From contig PAQA01000041.1 of assembly GCA_002709155.1 (NCBI GenBank), positions 1 through 34,512 of the forward strand: a DNA stretch of 34,512 nt, in the 5' to 3' direction. Of the stretch, positions 1-7,536 are shown piece after piece. Each line of letters opens with the position of its first letter. The first letter of the stretch is position 1. The translations under genes were made by a program, and so were the position numbers. The notes under the pieces were generated by a model. That model was not told the origin of the DNA. It saw nothing but the letters and a program-made list of their open reading frames with translations, and searched no databases. Source of the DNA: Rhodospirillaceae bacterium (lineage in GTDB: Bacteria > Pseudomonadota > Alphaproteobacteria > Thalassobaculales > Thalassobaculaceae).

Positions 1-189
1 TTCACGGATATGGCAGGTGTTTAGTATTATTAAGTCAGCATTTGAAGCACTGTTGCACAAAATAAAACCCAATGGCTCCAGCAGTTTTGCCATCTTATCG
101 GAGTCATATACATTCATCTGACAGCCATAAGTTTTTATAAATAAGGTCTTATTCCCTGTTGGATTTTCTATAATACCAGAAACAGCCAT
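1..189 (-). CDS. miaB: tRNA-2-methylthio-N6-dimethylallyladenosine synthase MiaB (5' end only)
   Basis: This is the first 63 codons of a leftward gene that runs off the left edge of the window. MiaB is a radical-SAM methylthiotransferase that adds the 2-methylthio group to i6A37 in tRNAs. The visible part is the start of the N-terminal UPF0004 domain. It contains the first iron-sulfur cysteine motif, [12 protein letters not shown], and ends in LNTCHIRE, which carries the second cysteine. Both match the MiaB family closely. The ATG at 189 gives a normal-length N-terminus ([12 protein letters not shown]...). It lies downstream of olsB-plsC on the same strand with a 113-base gap. plsC next to miaB is a common alphaproteobacterial order. 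The radical-SAM CxxxCxxC region lies outside the window, so MiaB rather than a related methylthiotransferase is inferred from the N-terminus and the neighbourhood. Confidence 0.93.
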   Translation of the reverse strand, partial: MAVSGIIENPTGNKTLFIKTYGCQMNVYDSDKMAKLLEPLGFILCNSASNADLIILNTCHIRE

Positions 190-302
190 TAGATTGCACA
201 CGAGGGATAAATAAAGTTCAAAACAGTTTAACTTTCTTAAAAACTATTGAAGCAAACGCAGATTATCACCGCACTAAATCAAGTCAACCTGACTACAATT
301 AG

Positions 303-1139
303 TTATAGGCCTTTTGCAACTGTTTTTTGACAATATACCGCGAGTTTCTTTCTGTTTGAAAACTGATCAGCTCTAATTGGCTCATGAAATACAACCTCAA
401 TAGTAAAGATTCCTAGCGATAAAACATTCCATAGATGGGGGCGCAAGTCCATATCGCCATACCATCCAAAAAGCGACCTACTAGAATAACCAACGGGTAT
501 CCCATTCAGATGAGTATAACGAATAGTAATGGGTTGGACTATTGAATTTGTAAGCATAGCTGCATCAAATAAAGGGCTTTTAAATGGTAAAACCCTTCTT
601 CCATCGGAACTAGTACCTTCTGGAAATAAAATTAATTTTTCGCACCGGTCGAGCTGTTCTTTAATTAATTTTACTTGCTTATGGGAGGCTGTGCGGTCTC
701 GTCGAATAAAGATAGTGCGAGTGATTTTGGATAAAAACCCAAAGATTGGCCAGTTGGCGACTTCTGATTTTGCTATAAACCTTCCCGGAATAAGAGATCC
801 AAGAATAGTTATATCGAGATAAGATAGATGATTACTGACGAATAATACCTTTTTATCTCCAGAAATATCTCCAACTTTCTCAATTTTTAAACCAATAATT
901 TTTGTTATTAATTTATGATGAAGAACGGGGATAGAAATTCTCAATGGTAAGCAAGTTGATAGGGCCAGGAGTTGAAATGGTAATATTACTATAGTTATGA
1001 GGCCGTATAGAAATAATCTGACAGCAGATAACCATTTGGTGCCAAGTATTTGGTGTTCAATGCGATGTTCAAAAAGTCGCAACTTACCGTTTTCAGTATT
1101 AGATGATTGTGTTTGGTTGGTATTCAAAGTTTCAATCAT
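303..1139 (-). CDS. 1-acyl-sn-glycerol-3-phosphate acyltransferase family protein (PlsC/OlsA-like)
   Basis: This is a 278-residue membrane acyltransferase of the PlsC (LPLAT) family. The catalytic HX4D motif is seen as NHLSYLD (H104, D109) and the acceptor motif as FPEGT (172-176). A hydrophobic segment at about 40-65 should anchor it to the inner membrane. The open frame extends further upstream, but the ATG at 1139 overlaps the olsB stop as ATGA, which indicates translational coupling and sets the start. Paired with OlsB, the likely job is OlsA: the second, ester-linked acylation of lyso-ornithine lipid. It could also, or instead, make phosphatidic acid from lysophosphatidic acid, since some OlsA proteins do both. 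Family is certain; the OlsA role is inferred from context. Confidence 0.9.
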   Translation of the reverse strand: MIETLNTNQTQSSNTENGKLRLFEHRIEHQILGTKWLSAVRLFLYGLITIVILPFQLLALSTCLPLRISIPVLHHKLITKIIGLKIEKVGDISGDKKVLFVSNHLSYLDITILGSLIPGRFIAKSEVANWPIFGFLSKITRTIFIRRDRTASHKQVKLIKEQLDRCEKLILFPEGTSSDGRRVLPFKSPLFDAAMLTNSIVQPITIRYTHLNGIPVGYSSRSLFGWYGDMDLRPHLWNVLSLGIFTIEVVFHEPIRADQFSNRKKLAVYCQKTVAKGL

Positions 1140-2038
1140 TGAAGTTGTATAGATTTGGAGAGAGACCGTTGATAGTGTCTGCGGTATCTGGTTGGTAGGT
1201 TTGCAGTTTTGACTATTACACAAACGTCTGTGGTATTAAATTGACTATCTATGACTGCCCCATCACCAACCTGTCCCCCAACTCTAAGATAACCTTTAAT
1301 GAGGGGGGGAAGATTATTTATCTTTATAATCTCATCACCAATAGCTTCGTGTTTACTGCCCATATCAATATATTTTTTAGGCAAAGCCCTAGGACGTATA
1401 ATTTGAGGAGCTTGATGCTGCCTCCGAAGATAGGCTAATGCGGGTTGGTGTATGTCTGGTTGAGTGCCAGGAAAGCTGGCACAGCCGAACATAAGATCAA
1501 TTTTGTGACTAAAAACGTAAGCAGCGATGCCTTGCCACAATAATTGCAAGGTCACTGTATTTCGATAGTTAATATCCACGCAAGAACGTCCAAGCTCCAA
1601 TATTTTTCCTGGGAATGATAAAATCTTTGATATATCAAATTCATTGGCCGTATAAAAATTCTGACTTGGACTCAAGTGAGCGCGTTGTAACAAACGGTAT
1701 GTGCCAATAACCGGATGTCTACCGCGTCCGCGCAAATTATTTCGTAATAGTCGATCAGTTACCAAAAGATGGTCGGCGCCGCCATCAAATTCATCATGAT
1801 CCAATCGACGGCGCTTGACTTGAGGCGATGGATTGGCTCCCATTTCTTCATAAAAAACGCGGTATCGAAGTTTCTGGGCAGCTTCGATATCATATTTGTT
1901 TTCAGCTAACTTTAACTCTAAGTTACCGAATATAATAGGTTGGATAACTCGCCCTATTTGGGAGGGGGCACTTTGTGAACCAACTACAGAGCTATCATGA
2001 GATTCCATTATAGCCATTTGGGTCTCCAGACTTAACAT
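1136..2038 (-). CDS. olsB: L-ornithine N-acyl-ACP acyltransferase (OlsB-like)
   Basis: This GNAT-fold acyltransferase moves a 3-hydroxyacyl group from ACP to the alpha-amino group of ornithine, the first step of the phosphorus-free ornithine lipids. Family signatures are KLRYRVFYEEMGA near residues 57-68, LDHDEFDGGADHLLV near 79-93 and the central ELGRSCVD stretch followed by a YRN...LLWQGIA segment. At 300 residues it is typical of the family. The ATG at 2038 is preceded by AGGTG, but the ATG at 2017 has a better-placed GGAG and removes only seven residues, so either is possible. Its stop overlaps the plsC-like start (ATGA), giving a compact olsB-olsA-type unit. Ornithine lipids are typically raised under phosphate limitation; I could not recognise a Pho box upstream. 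Confidence 0.88.
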   Translation of the reverse strand: MLSLETQMAIMESHDSSVVGSQSAPSQIGRVIQPIIFGNLELKLAENKYDIEAAQKLRYRVFYEEMGANPSPQVKRRRLDHDEFDGGADHLLVTDRLLRNNLRGRGRHPVIGTYRLLQRAHLSPSQNFYTANEFDISKILSFPGKILELGRSCVDINYRNTVTLQLLWQGIAAYVFSHKIDLMFGCASFPGTQPDIHQPALAYLRRQHQAPQIIRPRALPKKYIDMGSKHEAIGDEIIKINNLPPLIKGYLRVGGQVGDGAVIDSQFNTTDVCVIVKTANLPTRYRRHYQRSLSKSIQLQ

Positions 2039-2147
2039 AATACACCTAGCTTCAGTGATAAATGACCCCGAGCACCTTTAGTATGGAGGAAAAATTAAAT
2101 ATTGATTTCGGCATAATTGCAATGGTGGCAATAAATCTTTTGATTTT

Positions 2148-2744
2148 TTATCCAGTTTTTACAGGCAAACGCATAATCAAGGCGTTTTTTTTATTTTTAC
2201 CCGAAAACACATAATAATTGTTTCTCATTCCAATTTTTAGAAAACCTTGTTTTTTGTAGAACCCGATAGCGTTCCGATTTGTCTCAGCCACTTCAAGAAG
2301 TATAGATTTGATTTGATGAGAGGTGGAAAAAAGTTTTGCTTGTTCTATCAAATATTTCCCAATTCCATTTCGTCGAACTCTTGTTTTTACGCCAAGGGAA
2401 AGTATCTCTGCTTCATCTTCAATTACTCGTAACAATAAAAAACCCTGCAATTGGTGAACAAAGTTGTTCGCTGGTGACGCAACAAAGCATGCCCATGAAT
2501 ATTCAGAATGCATTTGATGCCTTAAATCCTTATCACTCCAACGCATGCCATGCCGATATATTTGTAATTTAAATGCCTGCCGGATGAAATATGTCTCGAG
2601 TAACCTTGGTAGTGGTTTAATTTTAGGTTTAAACCTATTACTTATACGATTTTGGTAGCCTTCATTATTTTGTTCATTTCTAAAGATGGAACAATAAACA
2701 ACTTGAGATCGTTTCTTACGCCGCCCTGATATTAGTGTAATCAA
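2148..2744 (-). CDS. rimI: Ribosomal-protein-alanine N-acetyltransferase, RimI-type GNAT
   Basis: GNAT acetyltransferase of the RimI type, which acetylates the N-terminal alanine of ribosomal protein S18. The acetyl-CoA loop is seen as RRNGIG (124-129), preceded by the beta-4 strand AEILSLGV, and the C-terminal part contains LEVAETNRNAIGFYKKQGF, a hallmark of RimI. At 198 residues it is longer than the usual 150-160; the extra 40-50 residues are N-terminal, basic and not recognisable. The likely start is a TTG at 2744 that overlaps the tsaB stop (TTGA), suggesting coupled translation. tsaB-rimI is a widespread pair. A shorter product starting inside the frame cannot be excluded. Confidence 0.83.
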   Translation of the reverse strand: MITLISGRRKKRSQVVYCSIFRNEQNNEGYQNRISNRFKPKIKPLPRLLETYFIRQAFKLQIYRHGMRWSDKDLRHQMHSEYSWACFVASPANNFVHQLQGFLLLRVIEDEAEILSLGVKTRVRRNGIGKYLIEQAKLFSTSHQIKSILLEVAETNRNAIGFYKKQGFLKIGMRNNYYVFSGKNKKNALIMRLPVKTG

Positions 2745-3457
2745 TTTTTGCTCAAAGTGAAATCTGGAGAATGCAAGTAATCAATTGTCAACCTGGGAGT
2801 GTTCTTTTGAATATTCGTTCTGGAATTCGACGCTTCGTTATAAGTACAATGCGCTACATCATTGGCGTCTACGGGCTCTTTGTCCTTCCCATTAATGGGT
2901 AAAAAATTATCATAAATATCAACAGGGGCGTGTTCTAAAAGCTGCGTGCCGCCATCTCCGATTACCCGAATATTTGTGTGCCCATCAATCAGTTTCTTTA
3001 GTTTGACAAATAAAACATTGAAATTAATGGCTCCACCGGGAATTACTTTTTTATTTAGTGCGTCTCTGCATTCTATATAAAGGTCTTCTCGTTTACTGTT
3101 TAAAGCGATCAACAAAAGGTCATATGGCATTGTGTTGTCTGCTTGATTTACCCTCTGGGCAACTGCTTCGAAACATGAAATGCCGATTAATGGTATAGTA
3201 TGCGTCATCGCAAGACCCTTTGCCGCCGCCAAAGCAATTCTCAATCCAGTAAAAGAACCTGGACCAATGGTAACTGCTATGCCCGTAAAATCAGACAGTG
3301 AAAAATTTGATTCACATATGGCTTTTTGGATCATTGGCATGATAGCGACTCCATGGCCCCGTTCCATGCAAGCCTTCTCTTTATAAGAGATAATTCCATT
3401 TGACATTACTGCCACGGAACACGAGGAACTGGAACTATCAATGGCTAGTGTTAGCAT
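2741..3457 (-). CDS. tsaB: tRNA threonylcarbamoyladenosine biosynthesis protein TsaB
   Basis: TsaB is the inactive ASKHA-fold partner of TsaD; with TsaE it forms the complex that places threonylcarbamoyl on A37 of ANN-decoding tRNAs. The protein starts MLTLAIDSSSSSCSVAV, the typical N-terminal strand, and carries GPGSFTGLR at 65-73. The frame is open back to a TTG at 3469, but the ATG at 3457 places the conserved N-terminus correctly and gives 238 residues, normal for the family. It is first in a coupled tsaB-rimI unit and diverges from the deacetylase gene at 3588 across about 130 bases that should hold both promoters. Confidence 0.94.
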   Translation of the reverse strand: MLTLAIDSSSSSCSVAVMSNGIISYKEKACMERGHGVAIMPMIQKAICESNFSLSDFTGIAVTIGPGSFTGLRIALAAAKGLAMTHTIPLIGISCFEAVAQRVNQADNTMPYDLLLIALNSKREDLYIECRDALNKKVIPGGAINFNVLFVKLKKLIDGHTNIRVIGDGGTQLLEHAPVDIYDNFLPINGKDKEPVDANDVAHCTYNEASNSRTNIQKNTPRLTIDYLHSPDFTLSKN

Positions 3458-3587
3458 TAAAACTATCAAATCCTTTGAATATTGTTATAATCTTCCCAAT
3501 GAAGATTTTTCATCAATTATATTTTATTTTATTACTTCAGAAGTATAAACTTTAAAATATCGATTTAATGATAGAGATTGGTACAAA

Positions 3588-4628
3588 ATGAGAAACAAAA
3601 TTGCTGTTTTTCAAGGCATGGTGCTGTTTATCTTTTGTGCACTTTTCAAGTCAGATTATAATGTCAGGGCGACGGAATTTAAAGGTGCCGCTTCGGCTGT
3701 GATTTTAGCTTATCATCGTTTTGATGAGGGACAATTTCCATCTACTAGTATAAGAATGGAACAATTTAAGTCTCACATAGCGGAATTGAAGAGGAAACGC
3801 TACAATATATTGCCAATCACCGAAATTGTTCAAAAAATTAATGATAGAAAAAAACTTCCCAATTTTACTATTGGTATTAGCATTGACGATGCGTATAGGT
3901 CTGTTTACGAGAAGGCTTGGCCAATACTACGTGAAGCTAAGATACCTTTTACACTTTTCATTTCAACTGACGTAGTAGACCGCCAGGCTACAGGCTATAT
4001 GAGCTGGGATCAGATACGGGAATTAAAATCAGCAGGAGTGACAATAGGTAGTCAAACTAAATCCCATAAACACTTACCTTTAATTTCTTTAGAGGATGTA
4101 AAGCAAGAGATAGATAAGGCTAATGCCCGTATAAGCAGGGAAATAGGCTCGCGTCCTGATCTATTTGCATACCCTTATGGAGAATATAACTCATCGGTTC
4201 GACAGTTAATTAAAGACCGTGGTTTCAAGGCTGCCTTTACACAGAGCTCCGGTGCTTTAAGTAACTCCTCTGATCAATTTGCCCTTCCAAGGTTCGCCTT
4301 GAATGAGAGATATGGTGGAATAGATAGATTCCGCCTTGTGGCAAATGCGCTACCATTACCCGTTAACGATGTTTTACCGTCGGACCCCTTTTTGGTTGAA
4401 AATCCTCCCGCATTTGGTTTTACCGTCGATAGTTCGGTTGGCTCTATAAAGCAACTTGCTTGTTTCTCGTCGAACGAAGGTGAATTACGTCTAGAACGAT
4501 TAGGACGTAGAATAGAGGCGAGATTCAATTCTATGCTTCCTAAGGGTAGGTCTAGGGTTAATTGCACTCTTCCTGGCCCCAATAAGCGTTGGCGTTGGTT
4601 TGGCATCCAGTTTTTGGTTTCAAACTAA
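3588..4628 (+). CDS. Secreted polysaccharide deacetylase family protein (NodB/CE4 domain)
   Basis: A 346-residue exported protein: residues 1-29 look like a signal peptide (KIAVFQGMVLFIFCALF core). A NodB-type carbohydrate esterase 4 domain follows at about 37-255. Motif 1 is seen as SIDDAY with D100/D101, motif 2 as GSQTKSH and motif 3 as FAYPYGEYN (193-201). In motif 2 the first metal-binding histidine is replaced by Gln156, while His160 is kept. The C-terminal 90 residues match nothing I recognise. The expected reaction is N- or O-deacetylation of an envelope or extracellular polysaccharide. The gene stands alone, divergent from tsaB and convergent with the Bax-like gene. Substrate is unknown, and activity is uncertain because of the substitution. 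Confidence 0.85.
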   Translation: MRNKIAVFQGMVLFIFCALFKSDYNVRATEFKGAASAVILAYHRFDEGQFPSTSIRMEQFKSHIAELKRKRYNILPITEIVQKINDRKKLPNFTIGISIDDAYRSVYEKAWPILREAKIPFTLFISTDVVDRQATGYMSWDQIRELKSAGVTIGSQTKSHKHLPLISLEDVKQEIDKANARISREIGSRPDLFAYPYGEYNSSVRQLIKDRGFKAAFTQSSGALSNSSDQFALPRFALNERYGGIDRFRLVANALPLPVNDVLPSDPFLVENPPAFGFTVDSSVGSIKQLACFSSNEGELRLERLGRRIEARFNSMLPKGRSRVNCTLPGPNKRWRWFGIQFLVSN

Positions 4629-4663
4629 TAACACTGTTTAAATCCCCTTTGCAAATAATTAGC

Positions 4664-5668
4664 TCAAGGGGACAATGAGTAATTATCATAGGCTGTTAAT
4701 TGATTTTCTCGGATAATAGCCTTTATTGTTGAAATATAATGTTCGGAATTGGATGAATAATTTTTGAGTTCTTCCACTAAGTTCTGAGCCCATATATCGG
4801 TTGGATGGTCTGCTTTTCTCAGTGCACCGCGTTTAGACCTAAAACTTCTATAATGTGAACTAGAATTTAAATTATGAGTATAATCCTGTATTGCATCAGC
4901 CAATCGATTAAAGCGGCGAACGGAATGTTTTGTTCCTTGGGCTCGTTTTTTGGGACGGATACCTTTATTCTTTTTCCATGTCCACTGACCAAATAATGCA
5001 TTACCATCAATAGAAAACCGAGAAGTTCCCCAACCAGTTTCCAAGGAGGATTGTGCCAAAGCTAGTGAAACAGGAATAATATCTATCCTATTCAATAACT
5101 CCTTTAGTATCTCCTTTGTTATAATCGGTTTTCGTATGCTTTTATCAAAAACTTTATAGTGTAGAGCGATTTTTATTAGCCAATTTTGTTCCTCAATAGA
5201 AAGGCTCAAAATTGGTTTTTCAATAAGTACTTTGAGGTATGAACGCTTTTGGGTGATTGCAATATTGTGTCTAATAAGTAGTGGTAAAAGAAGCGTTATG
5301 AAATTTTTTTTTCTATAATTTACTTTTTCTATCCCTATAAGATCTACTGGAAGACGCCAAATAAAAATAGGTGCGACGAGCTGAGCGTTTCCTCGTCGAA
5401 GGTTTATCTTTGAAGTCTGGGACTCAAAATACCCTGTTATATCCGCTGTTTCAGATACACTTGAATTTTGGAGTTTTTTTATTTTTCCATAATGCTCAAA
5501 AAATATTGGAACGTGCTTATGGGTCACAAAAGAGTTATTTTTTTTTATAGGCGCCCGAAGCAGTTGACCGAAACTTACGAACCCTACTGACGAGGAAAAC
5601 AGTAGGATTGCGATAATAAATAAGGAAATATTTGACTGTTTTCTTTGCAAACGATCCCGCCAAAACAA
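4664..5668 (-). CDS. Bax-like glucosaminidase domain protein (peptidoglycan hydrolase)
   Basis: A 334-residue envelope protein with an N-terminal membrane anchor or uncleaved signal (hydrophobic 14-36), a poorly conserved middle (40-190) and a C-terminal glucosaminidase (GH73-type) domain. The domain contains LALAQSSLETGWGTSRF (202-218) with the likely catalytic Glu210, then DGNALFGQWTW (221-231) and RRFNRLADAIQDYTHNLN (251-268), all typical of Bax proteins. It should cleave the GlcNAc-MurNAc bond of peptidoglycan in the periplasm. The only start giving the anchor is a TTG at 5668, five bases after the nfu stop, with no good ribosome binding site; translation may depend on reading through from nfu. 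Domain assignment is strong, precise physiological role unknown. Confidence 0.85.
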   Translation of the reverse strand: MFWRDRLQRKQSNISLFIIAILLFSSSVGFVSFGQLLRAPIKKNNSFVTHKHVPIFFEHYGKIKKLQNSSVSETADITGYFESQTSKINLRRGNAQLVAPIFIWRLPVDLIGIEKVNYRKKNFITLLLPLLIRHNIAITQKRSYLKVLIEKPILSLSIEEQNWLIKIALHYKVFDKSIRKPIITKEILKELLNRIDIIPVSLALAQSSLETGWGTSRFSIDGNALFGQWTWKKNKGIRPKKRAQGTKHSVRRFNRLADAIQDYTHNLNSSSHYRSFRSKRGALRKADHPTDIWAQNLVEELKNYSSNSEHYISTIKAIIRENQLTAYDNYSLSP

Positions 5669-5673
5669 CCGTT

Positions 5674-6237
5674 TTACATTTCTGCCGCTATAACCTCTTT
5701 CACTTCTGGTATGTAGTGCCTCAGCATATTTTCTATGCCCATTTTAAGAGTTGCTGTAGAACTAGGACACCCGGCACATGCCCCTCTCATTTGAACTGTT
5801 ACTGTGCCATCCGTAAAGTCCTCGAATACAATATCGCCCCCATCTTGGGCAACTGCTGGTCGTACTCTTGTGTACAATAGTTCTTTTATTTGCGATACCA
5901 CTTCCTGGTCCTCGTCCTGAACCGAACTGCCCGACGCATCACTTTCGCCATCTGAAATAACGATGGGACGGTTCGCGGTAAAATGTTCCATGATGACGCC
6001 AAGTAAACCGGGTTTCATTAGATGCCAATCTTTGTCGTCACGCTTCGTGATAGTGATAAAGTCATCCGAAAGAAACACACCAACCACCCCATCGACGTTA
6101 AATAAAGCGGCAGCTAGAGGGGACTTCCTCGCATCTTGTTCAGATCTAAAATCTATACTCCCGTCTGGCAATACTTCTCTGCCTGGAAGAAATTTTAGAG
6201 TAGACGGATTTGGGGTTTCCTCAGTTTGAATAAACAT
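5674..6237 (-). CDS. NifU-like Fe-S cluster carrier/scaffold protein (Nfu1-type)
   Basis: This Nfu protein has two parts: an N-terminal domain starting MFIQTEETPNPSTLKFLPGR (Nfu_N, about 1-90), and a C-terminal NifU domain (115-180) with the CAGC motif, Cys154 and Cys157, which carries a 4Fe-4S cluster between subunits. This arrangement is that of mitochondrial NFU1 and its alphaproteobacterial counterparts. The linker at 97-112 is acidic and serine-rich. The ATG at 6237 is chosen because CGAGGA precedes it and it matches the family N-terminus; the frame extends 11 codons further. It probably delivers clusters to enzymes such as lipoyl synthase and aconitase. The Bax-like gene follows five bases later. 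Confidence 0.93.
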   Translation of the reverse strand: MFIQTEETPNPSTLKFLPGREVLPDGSIDFRSEQDARKSPLAAALFNVDGVVGVFLSDDFITITKRDDKDWHLMKPGLLGVIMEHFTANRPIVISDGESDASGSSVQDEDQEVVSQIKELLYTRVRPAVAQDGGDIVFEDFTDGTVTVQMRGACAGCPSSTATLKMGIENMLRHYIPEVKEVIAAEM

Positions 6238-6449
6238 TATGTCCTCGATTCGTTTGTTAGAAGAGACCATTCCCTAATAGATACAATACTTCGGTCTATG
6301 ATCAAGCATTGAGTGCCAAAAAATTCCTTACATCTTTTCATCGTAGTTTCATATGTCATTTAAATTTTGAAACAGGGTTAGCTTTTTGAACACAGAATAT
6401 ATAAAACAGAATTAGCGGATCGAATCTATTTAAAATTATAAATTTTGGG

Positions 6450-7448
6450 TTATGGATTCAAAAAACCAACTATTTTTTTTGCTTCAGCAACAATTGGACC
6501 AGCAATTGCTCTTGCTTTCAAAGCTCCATCATGAAGAATTTTATCTACTTCATCTGGCGCCCCCATTAACCTTTGCATTTCATCTCCGATAGGCCCCAAT
6601 GTAGAAACAGCAAGGTCAGAGAGCGCGCTTTTGAAATCCCCAAAACCCTTGCCTGAAAACTCCGTTACGACGGATTGCATGGTTCTATCAGATAGTGCTG
6701 AAAATATTGTAATTAAGTTTAACGCCTCGGGCCTAGTGGTCAGGTCTTCTAATCTTTCCGGTAAAGGTTCAGGATCTGTTTTGGCCCGGCGAATTTTCTG
6801 TGCGATTAAATCTGGTCCATCGATCATATTAATCCGTGAGTTGTCAGAAGGATCTGATTTACTCATTTTTTTTAATCCATCTCGCAAACTCATTATACGA
6901 GCAGCTTCTTTTTGAATTCGAGGTTCTGGGAGTGGGAAAAAATCAACCTCAAACATTGAATTGAATGCTTGAGCTATATCGCGCGATAATTCGATGTGTT
7001 GCTTTTGATCTTCGCCAACAGGTACATCCGTCGCTTTATAAGCCAAGATGTCAGCTGCCTGAAGCACAGGGTAGGTATATAGACCAACGAATGCGCCGTC
7101 TCTGTCTTTTCCAGCTTTTTCTTTGAATTGGGTCATTCTATTAAGCCAACCGAGGCGAGCTACACAATTGAAAAGCCATGCCAACTCTGCATGCTCTGAA
7201 ACCTGGCTTTGGTTAAAAATAATGCAGTTATTGGGATCAACCCCTCCGGCTATCACGCCTGCCGCGACCTCTCTAGTCGCCTCTCGCATTATTTTAGGGT
7301 CTTGTGGCAGCGTAATGGCGTGCAGGTCAACAACACAGAAAATGCACTCATATTCATGTTGCATTCGTGCCCAATTTCGGATTGCTCCAAGGTAATTGCC
7401 TAACTGTAAATTTCCTGAGGGCTGGATGCCTGAAAATATACGATCCAT
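6450..7448 (-). CDS. trpS: Tryptophan--tRNA ligase
   Basis: Class I aminoacyl-tRNA synthetase of 332 residues, the normal bacterial length. The HIGH-type signature is [13 protein letters not shown] (10-22) and the KMSKS loop is seen exactly at 194-198. Other signatures are VVDLHAIT (39-46), the central [14 protein letters not shown] and GEDQKQH (145-151). It charges tRNA-Trp in the cytoplasm. It sits 88 bases downstream of murJ in the classic glnD-murJ-trpS order of alphaproteobacteria. In many relatives a universal stress protein gene lies between trpS and nfu; here the 200-base gap contains no such gene. Confidence 0.97.
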   Translation of the reverse strand: MDRIFSGIQPSGNLQLGNYLGAIRNWARMQHEYECIFCVVDLHAITLPQDPKIMREATREVAAGVIAGGVDPNNCIIFNQSQVSEHAELAWLFNCVARLGWLNRMTQFKEKAGKDRDGAFVGLYTYPVLQAADILAYKATDVPVGEDQKQHIELSRDIAQAFNSMFEVDFFPLPEPRIQKEAARIMSLRDGLKKMSKSDPSDNSRINMIDGPDLIAQKIRRAKTDPEPLPERLEDLTTRPEALNLITIFSALSDRTMQSVVTEFSGKGFGDFKSALSDLAVSTLGPIGDEMQRLMGAPDEVDKILHDGALKARAIAGPIVAEAKKIVGFLNP

Positions 7449-7536
7449 TAGATTGTGCTCCTTAGTAGTGCATCAAGGATTATCAAATTAGCTAGTGCTT
7501 TAACGTCCATAACAAAAGAATTGCATGGCGATGTTT

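Noticed and set aside
1241..1438. Rightward ORF inside olsB
   Set aside because: Antisense to a well-conserved gene and without a protein-like pattern.
2039..2147. Possible remnant of a fur gene between rimI and olsB
   Set aside because: Only 109 bases, no Fur-like residues in any frame; no evidence for a pseudogene.
4644..4671. Inverted repeat CCCCTT/AAGGGG between convergent genes
   Set aside because: Only six pairs, a 16-base loop and no T-run; it also overlaps the stop of the Bax-like gene, so I do not call it a terminator.
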